A stretch of 51,777 nucleotides of DNA, taken from assembly GCA_028694115.1 (NCBI GenBank), contig JAQUUB010000023.1, forward strand, positions 1-51,777. Reading direction: 5' to 3'. Each line of letters opens with the position of its first letter. The first letter of the stretch is position 1. Origin of the DNA: Lachnospiraceae bacterium. GTDB taxonomy: Bacteria > Bacillota_A > Clostridia > Lachnospirales > Lachnospiraceae. The notes under the pieces were generated by a model, which worked only from the letters and a program-made list of their open reading frames with translations, was not told the DNA's origin and did no database searches. The position numbers and the translations under genes were made by a program. Below are positions 33,442 through 41,157 of this stretch, piece by piece.

Positions 33442-33446
33442 GTCAA
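33418..33446 (-). promoter_or_regulatory. Promoter of the citrate synthase operon
   Basis: Minus strand: consensus -35 TTGACA (33441-33446); possible -10 boxes TATACA (16-base spacer) or TACAAT (18-base spacer), both inside the palindrome, so regulator binding would block RNA polymerase. Confidence 0.6.
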
Positions 33447-33462
33447 CCACAATTTCCCTACT

Positions 33463-34356
33463 TTAAATTCCAAGCTTTGTAAAGTTGATCATGCCATTCC
33501 CTTGTATGGTTCTAGGCAGCCCACAATCGTTGGTAGCTCTTTTTATAATACGTTTTACCTCTTCATTTTTTAATTTCGGATATTCTCCTAGTAATAGCGC
33601 ACAGGCACCTGATATCACAGGGGTCGACATGGAGGTCCCACTCATTTTGACATACTTATGGAGCTTCTCGGATCCACAGCTGATCACATTACTTCCAGGT
33701 GCTATAATATCTGGCTTTAATATTTTTGATTTCATAGATCCTCTCCCCGTATAGTTACTACACATGCCATATTGACCATTATAGGGAATGGTATCATTTG
33801 CACAGCCTACCGTGATTACTCGTTCGCAAAGACCTGGGGCTGTGATTGTTTCATCGAGCGGACCAGCATTTCCAGCTGCGGCAACTACAACGATTCCACT
33901 GTTCCATGCTTCCTCTGTCGCTTTCATGATGGATTCTTTCTTTTTTAAATCACTGCTTTCAACAAGTCCTATTGATATATTCATAACCTGAATATTTAAT
34001 TCTTCCCGATGTCTGAGCACCCAATAAATTGCATTGATTAGATTCTCTGCATTTCCTTCCCCTATATCATTTAAGATTTTAAGAATTACAAGATTACACT
34101 CTGGTGCAATTCCACGATAAGTTCCAATAGAAGCCCTTCCGTCACCTGCCAAAACTCCTGCCACATGTGTTCCATGCCCAAAGTCATCATATATATTTTT
34201 TTTATCTTGAATAAAATCTTTAAATACCTTGATTCTATGATCAAAATCGATATGCCCATAAATTCCTGAATCGAGCACTGCTACTGTGACGCCTTTCCCT
34301 CTGACTCCTCTCTTATATAGTTCATCACAAAATACCATCTTTCTTACTCTGTCCAA
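33463..34356 (-). CDS. Subtilisin-family serine protease, apparently cytoplasmic
   Basis: A 297-residue S8 peptidase with a complete triad: AVLDSGI (Asp29), FGHGTHVAGVLAG (His61) and MSGTSMSTPVISGA (Ser241), plus the oxyanion Asn162 in AAAGNAGP. There is no signal peptide or propeptide, so it resembles intracellular subtilases of the AprX/Isp kind. It begins with TTG at 34356, supported by GAGGTG 8 bases upstream. It lies 60 bases downstream of the second LRR gene and may be the last gene of the sortase/LRR transcript, though its place in the cell seems different. Confidence 0.9.
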   Translation of the reverse strand: MDRVRKMVFCDELYKRGVRGKGVTVAVLDSGIYGHIDFDHRIKVFKDFIQDKKNIYDDFGHGTHVAGVLAGDGRASIGTYRGIAPECNLVILKILNDIGEGNAENLINAIYWVLRHREELNIQVMNISIGLVESSDLKKKESIMKATEEAWNSGIVVVAAAGNAGPLDETITAPGLCERVITVGCANDTIPYNGQYGMCSNYTGRGSMKSKILKPDIIAPGSNVISCGSEKLHKYVKMSGTSMSTPVISGACALLLGEYPKLKNEEVKRIIKRATNDCGLPRTIQGNGMINFTKLGI

Positions 34357-34416
34357 AAGAAAAGCACCTCAAACCTTTTTACATTAATGTATGGTCTGGA
34401 TGCTTATCTCTTTCCT

Positions 34417-35487
34417 TTATTTCCCTTTATTTTCAGATATAATTACAAGTACATTTCCATTTACGATTTTTCCTGCCCCTATTAATCCATCTGGAGAATG
34501 TAAGTCGATTTCTGTCTTCTTTACAGAGGAGCTTGTAATTGATTTTCTTTGATTTTTGCTTGTACTTTTATTTGTAGATACGCTAGTTTTTTGTTGTGAA
34601 CCTGTATTATTTGCTTTGGTTGTATTCTTTTGTCTATTGCTTTGATAGGTCTTTTCATCAATCCCCATCTGCGTTACCAGTTTTTTATTACAACCCTCAA
34701 ATGCATGATCAGCGATTTTCACTGGATCACCTTCCATTCCTACATAAGTTAGTTTTCCGCAATTCTGAAATGCATAATCCTGTATTTCTGTAACACTTTC
34801 TGGCAGAAAAACCTGTATCAGACTCACACAATTAGAAAAAGCATAATTAGGTATTTCTTTCACCTGATTAGAAACTCTTACTTCTGTTAAAGAACCGGTT
34901 TTCCAAAAGGCATATTCCTCAATCTCCTTGACAGAAAATGGCATTGTGTAGGTCTCGGCTTTCTTACCTGGCAGATATTGAAGTAAACGTGTAGAATCAT
35001 AATTATAAAGCACCCCATCATTTAGAAAGAAATTTGTATTTCTAGAATCAATCTGCAAGGTGCTTAAAGAGGAACAGCCTGCAAAAGCACCTGCACCAAT
35101 TTCGTTAACGGATGCTGGAATCATGACTGAGTTCAATTTCTCACATCCTGCAAACGCACTTCTTCCAATGGATGTAACTCCATTCTCTACCGTTACCCGT
35201 GCAAGCCTTTTACAATTATAAAATGCACTATTTCCAATTGTCTTTACAAAAGAAGGGATTGAAACTTCCGTAATATTGGAACCAGAAAAAGCCTCTGGTG
35301 CAATGGAAGTGACGCCACTTGGTATCGAACACGAGCTACCCTTCCCCGAATATTTTAATAATACGGAACCTTTGATATCAAAATCAGACGTACCGCTTTT
35401 GGCAAGCACATCTGATTTTGGAATTAGAATCATAATCAAGGAGACAAGAATCAAAGCTCCCAAAAAAGAAATCAGTATCTTTTTCAT
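34417..35487 (-). CDS. Secreted BspA-type leucine-rich repeat protein
   Basis: A 356-residue extracellular protein: N-terminal signal or anchor helix (KKILISFLGALILVSLIMIL), then about eight LRR_5 repeats of the form A-F-x-x-C-x-x-L-x-x-V-x-I-P-x-x-V-x-x-I (for example AFAGCEKLNSVMIPASVNEI), then a Ser/Thr/Lys/Asn-rich stretch (about 285-325) and a short C-terminal strand region. No sorting signal is seen. Its ATG overlaps the TGA of the large LRR gene (ATGA), so the two are made together. A surface-binding role is likely; the ligand is unknown. Confidence 0.87.
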   Translation of the reverse strand: MKKILISFLGALILVSLIMILIPKSDVLAKSGTSDFDIKGSVLLKYSGKGSSCSIPSGVTSIAPEAFSGSNITEVSIPSFVKTIGNSAFYNCKRLARVTVENGVTSIGRSAFAGCEKLNSVMIPASVNEIGAGAFAGCSSLSTLQIDSRNTNFFLNDGVLYNYDSTRLLQYLPGKKAETYTMPFSVKEIEEYAFWKTGSLTEVRVSNQVKEIPNYAFSNCVSLIQVFLPESVTEIQDYAFQNCGKLTYVGMEGDPVKIADHAFEGCNKKLVTQMGIDEKTYQSNRQKNTTKANNTGSQQKTSVSTNKSTSKNQRKSITSSSVKKTEIDLHSPDGLIGAGKIVNGNVLVIISENKGK

Positions 35488-38400
35488 TGTACTACTTTCT
35501 CTGGCTCTTTTTTAATAAAGAATAAGATTGACAGTGCAGCAAGGCCAATTACAAGAAACCATTTTGGATGAATAGGATCTCCTGTCTTTGGTGATGCATC
35601 GAGCATATCTCCAGCTGACAAGTTTGTAACATCTACATATAATCCATATGGTGAAAAATGAGTTGCTGTAAATGTAACACATGGTGTTCCATCGATGGTA
35701 GAAAATCTGGTTCCTAATTCCTCCAGCTGATTGTTTGCAACTGCTCCCGCTTTATTATTACCACCATACAGTGCAAGCTCCTCTGGTATCGGAATGGTTA
35801 AGGTAACTGTTACCCCTACCGGATTATCTATTTTTGTTGTACCTGTAGAATCATATAAACTAATGTCCATTGGATAATATCTTAAATTATCTAAATTACC
35901 ATATTTTGCTTGTAAAGCTGCTTCAAACGCCTTGGTTGCCTCCTCGGTATCTGATATCTTAATTACATAATTATCTGTGGTACCCTCAACACTACCAGAA
36001 ATCAGATCTGTATTTTCAAGTCCTGAATTTCCAGAGTCCACCTGCGCATTTCCATTCGTGCCAGCTCCACCTGTTGTTGTGTTTCCACCCGTACTTGTTA
36101 AAGACGCAGCATTTGAGGATGTTGTGGAAGACGACGTTTTACTTGATGAACTTGAACTTGAGCTGGAGCTGGAGCTTGAGCTTGTGCTTGTACTCTTACT
36201 TGTGCTGGTACTCTTACTTGTACTCGTGCTCTTACTTGTGCTCGTACTCTTACTTGTACTCGTTGTTTTCGATGTAGTTGATGAAGTAGATGACGTTGAA
36301 GTGCTTGAACTACTCGAAGTAGTCGACCCACTGGATGTTTCATTTTCTTCTACAAATGTATAATTCCATTTATTTGCAAAGCTCTGTGCAGTAGTTCCTA
36401 CTACACCATAAACGGTTAAAGATTTTACTCCCTGCGCTGCGGTATCACTGATATATGTTGTTTCCTTGGGAATATGGATTTCAGCAAGTTTTGTATTTGC
36501 AAACGCGCCCTCATCAATTCGTTTGACGGCAGAGGAAAGTTTGGCAATGACTACGCTGCTATCCCTGAAGCAATCTTGTGGAATTACAGATACTCCATCT
36601 GTAAATGTAATCTGACCTAAATTTTCTAAGGAAGCAAAAGCCTCTGACTTCAATTCAACAATCGAATTGGGAATCACATAGCTTGCATTCGCAGAAGACC
36701 CTGGTAACATTTCAACAATACTTGTTTTACTTCCGCCAGTAAGTCCATAAATAATACCATCGGTACATGCAAATTTACTATTATTTGCTGCAATCGTAAC
36801 ATTGGCAAGACTCTTACACTTCAAAAAGGGAGCTTTTCCCATACTTGCTACGGTAGCTGGAATAATGACATCATTCAAATTGGTACAATTCTGGAATTCA
36901 TGATCCTTAAGTGTTACAACTTCGCCTGTATTCACTGTTTTAAGATTCTCATTCCCATCAAATAAACTTGTACTAGAGCTACCACTTGTTTTATATCCAA
37001 ATGCATCAATTCCTGTTGGAATTACAAGATTTTCAACAGTAGTATCATAATCGATTAAGGTATTATAACCTGTGGTACTATCATGCTTCACTTTATAAAA
37101 ATCACTATCATTTACAAAGGTAATGTCATTCGCCATTGCATAAATGAATGGCTTGGAATCTTTTGAAACCGTTCCATACATAATAAAGTCAGAATTAACT
37201 CCTTTAAATGCGTTGGCTCCGATGGAAGTGTTCAAAGAATCAATGGTTGCTCTAGATAAATTTTGACATCCATTGAATGCATCACTTGCAATCGTTGTTA
37301 CCGTTTCTGGTATCACTACACCTACGATGCTTCCATTTCCCTTAAATACATCCGTAGAACCTGTAATTGTTTTGACCTCAATATCACCAATCGTCTCTGG
37401 AATTGTTATGTAATTACTCGTTAACATCAGTTTAGAAACATCTGCAAACGTTATTTCTCCACTACTATTTACACGGTAGTAATTTTCCTCATACTCATTA
37501 TCCATCGTCTGGAAGCAAATACCAAATGCCTTTGCATAACGATAGGAATCATCCGTCAGATTACCCTTAATACAAAAATCCCCATTATTCATATCCGTAA
37601 ACTGATTCGTATCCCCCATTATGGTATTTCCCGGAACGGTGAGGCAGATCATATTCTTACAATCTTGGAATGTGGTTGGGTGCAAATTAGCTAAGTTCTT
37701 TGGTAAGGTAACATATTCAAGTCCAGAACAGCCCTCAAATACAGAGCATCCCTCAACTGCAGAAGCATCAATGGATCCTATTGATTCTATTGATTCTGGG
37801 AATTCAACAGTTTGTAAATTTGTGCAGTTTCTAAATGTACCCTGTGGAATATTTTTTAGTAAGGTATCACTCTCAAATTTAATCGTAGTCATTCCGCTAC
37901 AGCCGTCAAATACATAAGTACCCATATCACCTAATTTACTTGGTATCGTAATTGTCCTTAAAGCAGAACAATTTTGGAATACACTACCACCCATTGTTAA
38001 TAAGCCCGTAGGCATTGTAATGCTTTGTAGCTTGGAACACCCTTTAAATGCCTCGTACTTAATTTCTTCTATGGAGGTACCAAGTGTTACCGTATTTAAA
38101 TTGGTACATCCGCTAAAAGTCCCTTTTTCAATAACCTTTATATTTCCATTTGGTATCACTACTGAGCTGATCATACAATCCCTGAATGCATATTCACCAA
38201 TACTTGATATGGTAGAGGGCATCGTAAACGTTCTTAAATTATAGTCTCCATCAAAAACACTATCACCAATTGTTGTTAACATACTATTTGTTGTAACAGT
38301 TGATAGATTCGTACAACCCTTAAATGCATTATCTCCGATTTCTTCACATGCCGTAGGAAGTTTGACTGTTGTTAATCCTATGCTGTCCATACATGCATTT

Positions 38401-38765
38401 GCCTGAATCCCCTTAATATCTTTTGGTGTATCGGATTTATCAGCAGTCGTATAATACTGATTTGGAATATTCAATGTCTTGATTTGATCCTTAGAGGTAT
38501 ATAGCGCCCCATCCAGTGGACTTGTATCATTTGTGTATCCTGCTAAATATCCATTTGACGTAATATAATAGATGATACCGTCGTCTGCATGGTATTCAAC
38601 ATCATACGCACCTACTGCGTCCTCTTCCATTTCAAAATCATTGCTGGCCTCTTCTGCCTGAATGAAATCAGAAGGAATCGCTGCGACGATCAGGGCTGTC
38701 ACCATGAGCAATGCGGATATGGTTCTTCTGATACTCTTTCTTAATAACTTTTTCTTCTTCCTCAT
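35484..38765 (-). CDS. Large LRR_5 (BspA-like) cell-wall protein with SPKTG sorting signal
   Basis: About 1093 residues from the ATG at 38765 (AGGAG 8 bases upstream). Order: signal peptide (RKSIRRTISALLMVTALIVA), some fifteen or more LRR_5 repeats to about residue 815, a Ser/Thr/Lys low-complexity spacer (about 820-905) with repeated KSTSTS units, a beta-rich domain (about 930-1045) and a C-terminal sorting signal SPKTGDP, hydrophobic helix WFLVIGLAALSILFF and positive tail. SPKTG is a known type of recognition site for class B sortase in C. difficile, and a class B sortase is encoded 22 bases upstream. It is therefore probably anchored to the wall by its neighbour. Confidence 0.92.
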   Translation of the reverse strand: MRKKKKLLRKSIRRTISALLMVTALIVAAIPSDFIQAEEASNDFEMEEDAVGAYDVEYHADDGIIYYITSNGYLAGYTNDTSPLDGALYTSKDQIKTLNIPNQYYTTADKSDTPKDIKGIQANACMDSIGLTTVKLPTACEEIGDNAFKGCTNLSTVTTNSMLTTIGDSVFDGDYNLRTFTMPSTISSIGEYAFRDCMISSVVIPNGNIKVIEKGTFSGCTNLNTVTLGTSIEEIKYEAFKGCSKLQSITMPTGLLTMGGSVFQNCSALRTITIPSKLGDMGTYVFDGCSGMTTIKFESDTLLKNIPQGTFRNCTNLQTVEFPESIESIGSIDASAVEGCSVFEGCSGLEYVTLPKNLANLHPTTFQDCKNMICLTVPGNTIMGDTNQFTDMNNGDFCIKGNLTDDSYRYAKAFGICFQTMDNEYEENYYRVNSSGEITFADVSKLMLTSNYITIPETIGDIEVKTITGSTDVFKGNGSIVGVVIPETVTTIASDAFNGCQNLSRATIDSLNTSIGANAFKGVNSDFIMYGTVSKDSKPFIYAMANDITFVNDSDFYKVKHDSTTGYNTLIDYDTTVENLVIPTGIDAFGYKTSGSSSTSLFDGNENLKTVNTGEVVTLKDHEFQNCTNLNDVIIPATVASMGKAPFLKCKSLANVTIAANNSKFACTDGIIYGLTGGSKTSIVEMLPGSSANASYVIPNSIVELKSEAFASLENLGQITFTDGVSVIPQDCFRDSSVVIAKLSSAVKRIDEGAFANTKLAEIHIPKETTYISDTAAQGVKSLTVYGVVGTTAQSFANKWNYTFVEENETSSGSTTSSSSSTSTSSTSSTTSKTTSTSKSTSTSKSTSTSKSTSTSKSTSTSSSSSSSSSSSSSSKTSSSTTSSNAASLTSTGGNTTTGGAGTNGNAQVDSGNSGLENTDLISGSVEGTTDNYVIKISDTEEATKAFEAALQAKYGNLDNLRYYPMDISLYDSTGTTKIDNPVGVTVTLTIPIPEELALYGGNNKAGAVANNQLEELGTRFSTIDGTPCVTFTATHFSPYGLYVDVTNLSAGDMLDASPKTGDPIHPKWFLVIGLAALSILFFIKKEPEKVVQ
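36180..36263. repeat. 18-bp tandem repeats coding the Ser/Thr spacer of the LRR protein
   Basis: About 4.5 imperfect units of 18 bp (ACTTGTGCTCGTACTCTT type, plus-strand view), encoding repeated KSTSTS. It is next to runs of GAGCTT/GAGCTG coding poly-Ser. Such tracts change length by slippage, so the spacer may differ between strains. Confidence 0.75.
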
Positions 38766-38787
38766 CTGTATATCTCCTATTGAATTT

Positions 38788-39564
38788 CTAATTAATTCTC
38801 TTGCATACAACAACAAAACGTCCGTCTTCTTCTTCATAGTCACAGGTAGACAAGGTTAATAACTGATCCCCATACTCTGCTTTTACACCAGTATCATACA
38901 AGGATAACTGGGCCATTTCTTTTAATCCTGATTCAAATTCCTGTTCTGAATTTACGGTAATAAATTGATAATATTTAAAAACAATTTCTGCTTCACTATA
39001 AATTCTGGAAGGAAACGCATACATCACCTCATAGACTCCTTCTTTATAAATAGTATCAAACTTTATTTGTTTATGTTTCTGATAAAAGCTTTCACTCTTG
39101 TAATGATCTAGTTGTCCAAACATCTCACCCGATTTCATATTATGACCATATATAATAAGATTGTCGCTGGGTGCAATTGGATCGCATTGATCCTCCATGA
39201 AAAGAGTTCCGTTCCGGTCTTCTTTCTGGTCGAAATTATGATTTAAATAAAAAGAGCCTTTTCCATTTACAGACTTCATAACTGGATAGTCAATATTTGT
39301 ATCGTCAATTTTAAGCCATCCAATTAGGTTTTTGTTCTTATCTAATAAAGTTTTATATTGATCAAGGACAATTAATTCCTCGTCTTCATTTGTTGGTATT
39401 GTCTCATATACAGAAACCGGATCTTTTTGATTTTCCTTGATTTCAGATAAATTGCCAAAATCCTTTGAACTCTTGCCAGCCATTGCATAATAATAAAATA
39501 AATAGGCAAAACAGCTAATTACAATGATAACAAGAAACCAAGTAAAAATATTTCTTTTGTTCAA
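38788..39564 (-). CDS. srtB: Class B sortase
   Basis: A 258-residue membrane-anchored transpeptidase with an N-terminal membrane helix (IFTWFLVIIVISCFAYLFYY) and the sortase core: NGTLFMEDQC, LIIYGHNMKSGEMFG with His141, and TLSTCDYEEEDGRFVVVCKR with Cys241 and Arg249. The TLSTC and GRFVV context fits class B. It starts with TTG at 39564 (AAGGAG 7 bases upstream). The downstream LRR gene carries the matching SPKTG signal, so this looks like a dedicated enzyme-substrate pair. Confidence 0.92.
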   Translation of the reverse strand: MNKRNIFTWFLVIIVISCFAYLFYYYAMAGKSSKDFGNLSEIKENQKDPVSVYETIPTNEDEELIVLDQYKTLLDKNKNLIGWLKIDDTNIDYPVMKSVNGKGSFYLNHNFDQKEDRNGTLFMEDQCDPIAPSDNLIIYGHNMKSGEMFGQLDHYKSESFYQKHKQIKFDTIYKEGVYEVMYAFPSRIYSEAEIVFKYYQFITVNSEQEFESGLKEMAQLSLYDTGVKAEYGDQLLTLSTCDYEEEDGRFVVVCKRIN

Positions 39565-39595
39565 AATCTTTCTCCTTAATTGTAATCATGCACAG

Positions 39596-39627
39596 ATATA
39601 ATCTATTTTACTATATATAGATTATAT
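39596..39627. promoter_or_regulatory. Inverted repeat upstream of the sortase gene
   Basis: Perfect 10-bp arms ATATAATCTA / TAGATTATAT with a 12-base spacer in the 202-base gap between sortase and the Gly/Cys-rich gene. Each arm contains a TATAAT in one direction, so it may hold two facing -10 elements or an operator. Confidence 0.5.
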
Positions 39628-39766
39628 TTCAAGTCTATTTCCAGATAAAGTTTTCAAGATAAACTTTCCAATTCAAAAAACTATTTTAAAAAATAATATT
39701 TTTTTGTAACAAGAAAATTAACTCCACATAGTATATATCATAAAAAAAATTTTTGGAGGCACATAT

Positions 39767-40084
39767 ATGAGCGATTTATCAGCTACTGGATGTTGTGATG
39801 GCGGTTTCGGACCTGGACACCAAGGCGGATGTGGAGGTTGCGGCGGATGCGGCGGCGGCGGTATTTTCGGCGGTGGAAGTTGCTGTTGGATTATCCTTAT
39901 TCTTCTCTTCTGCTGTGGCGGTTTAGGCGGCAGTGGATGCGATAACGGCTGTGGTGGCGGCTGTGGCGGCGGTATTTTCGGCGGCGGATGCGGCGGCGGA
40001 GGTATTTTCGGCGGCGGATGCGAATGCATCATCATCATTATTTTACTTCTTTGCTGCTGTGGTGGTGGAAATTCTTGCTGTTAA
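39767..40084 (+). CDS. Extremely Gly/Cys-rich small protein
   Basis: A 105-residue protein with 43 glycines and 20 cysteines. Order: MSDLSATGCCDGGFGPGHQG, a GGCGGCGG tract, GIFGGG, then a hydrophobic segment flanked by cysteines (SCCWIILILLFCC), a second Gly/Cys tract with two more GIFGGG units, and a second hydrophobic segment (CECIIIIILLLCCC) near the end. TTTGGAGG precedes the ATG with good spacing, and a hairpin follows the stop, so it looks like a real gene. In composition it resembles clostridial proteins annotated as high-cysteine chorion-like or YjcZ-like spore proteins; this is resemblance, not shown homology. Spore coat, membrane or metal binding are possible. Confidence 0.75.
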   Translation: MSDLSATGCCDGGFGPGHQGGCGGCGGCGGGGIFGGGSCCWIILILLFCCGGLGGSGCDNGCGGGCGGGIFGGGCGGGGIFGGGCECIIIIILLLCCCGGGNSCC

Positions 40085-40094
40085 GATAAAATTT

Positions 40095-40119
40095 TGGCGC
40101 TCGATTTTATCGGGCGCCA
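40095..40119 (+). terminator. Hairpin after the Gly/Cys-rich gene
   Basis: Stem TGGCGCTCGAT / ATCGGGCGCCA (11 pairs, one G.T) with a TTT loop, 10 bases after the stop. The following TTGTCATAT tract is only moderately T-rich, so it may terminate or process the mRNA. Confidence 0.65.
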
Positions 40120-40179
40120 TTGTCATATCATAAGGATTTTTTTCATAAGATTTCTTAAGCCACTAAAGGAGTATGATGT

Positions 40180-40821
40180 ATGGGACAGGATAAACCAACT
40201 ACTGACTTTGATAAAGTAACCACTACAAACCATATTCAAATCTTAAAGACTGTCCTTCCCTATGTCGACCGTGGAAGCCAGCAATATCTTTCTGTCTACA
40301 TTAAAGTAAAGGAACTCTTTTACACGGTATCTTTTTTTCAAGAAGGAAATTTTATTGAATACAATAATTCTTGTAATAAAGAATCCTCTTTTCCTATAAA
40401 TTCTCCTCTTCTTTCTGCTTTACCAATAGACATTGCGGCTCTTCTAAATTCCGATTTTATATCAAAAATCAAGCCATATTGCAATGAAGAAGAAATGAGT
40501 ATGGTGAATCAGATTCAAACCATGATTCAGGCTTATGAAATGTACAAAACTTATAGCAGTATGATGGGAAACTTTTCAGATATGAATAATATTTTCTCTT
40601 CTGGTGCCATAAACCCTGAGATGATAAAGCAGTTTGGCTCCTTTTTTAACCAAAAGTCAGAGGAATCACAAAAAGCAGATTCATCGACCACAAATACACA
40701 AGAAACACAACCTCATGACACACCATCTCATGATGCGAACGGTCCATCACCAGACTTCTTAATGAATTTCCTAGATGAAGAACAAAAAGCCGTCTATCAT
40801 AAATTTCTCTCTGAAGATTAA
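40180..40821 (+). CDS. Unknown 213-residue protein
   Basis: No family recognised. The N-terminal half starts MGQDKPTTDFDKVTTTNHIQ and has an IKVKELFYTVSFFQ strand; the central part is helical with many Met/Gln (MVNQIQTMIQAYEMYKTYSS); from about 155 to 195 it is a Ser/Thr/His/Pro linker, and it ends with a helix FLMNFLDEEQKAVYHKF. AAAGGAG precedes the ATG. It lies between the Gly/Cys-rich gene and another unknown gene on the plus strand, 63 bases from the latter. No signal peptide. Cytoplasmic location is likely. Confidence 0.7.
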   Translation: MGQDKPTTDFDKVTTTNHIQILKTVLPYVDRGSQQYLSVYIKVKELFYTVSFFQEGNFIEYNNSCNKESSFPINSPLLSALPIDIAALLNSDFISKIKPYCNEEEMSMVNQIQTMIQAYEMYKTYSSMMGNFSDMNNIFSSGAINPEMIKQFGSFFNQKSEESQKADSSTTNTQETQPHDTPSHDANGPSPDFLMNFLDEEQKAVYHKFLSED

Positions 40822-40884
40822 ATCATTTTTTAATAAAGTCCATTTATAAATTATCTTAGTAAATAGAAGAAAGGAGGAAATAAA

Positions 40885-41157
40885 ATGAGTAATACTGCAT
40901 GGATGGATGATGTTACCTTAAAAAAAATTCCAAAGGAAAAACTATTATTTCTACAAAGTGCCGTCTTTGATACGCAGAATCTAAGTCAAAAAGAAATGAT
41001 GCCATTTATTATGGCTATGGCTACAAAAGCGAGGAAACAAAAAATACATTTTAGTAATGAAGAAACAAACCTGATTATAGAAGCAATTAAAAAAAATAGC
41101 ACAAATGAAGACCTAGTCCGTATGAACCAGGTCCTCTCACTTGCGAAGATGTTCTAA
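40885..41157 (+). CDS. Unknown 90-residue helical protein
   Basis: No family recognised. The protein is basic and helical (KKIPKEKLLFLQSAVFDTQN, QKEMMPFIMAMATKARKQK, then SNEETNLIIEAIKKNS and VRMNQVLSLAKMF). Strong AGGAGG precedes the ATG. It is downstream of the 213-residue unknown gene, probably in the same transcript, and its stop codon directly abuts the stop codon of leuS on the other strand (TAA then TTA), leaving no intergenic base. Confidence 0.72.
   Translation: MSNTAWMDDVTLKKIPKEKLLFLQSAVFDTQNLSQKEMMPFIMAMATKARKQKIHFSNEETNLIIEAIKKNSTNEDLVRMNQVLSLAKMF

Noticed and set aside
35977..36363. Long plus-strand frame rich in Leu/Val/Glu opposite the LRR spacer
   Set aside because: It is the antisense of the Ser/Thr tandem repeats of the LRR gene; repeated codons keep the other frames open.
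39718..40038. Proline-rich minus-strand frame opposite the Gly/Cys-rich gene
   Set aside because: GGC repeats read in reverse give GCC/CCG proline and alanine codons; the plus-strand frame has the ribosome site and terminator.
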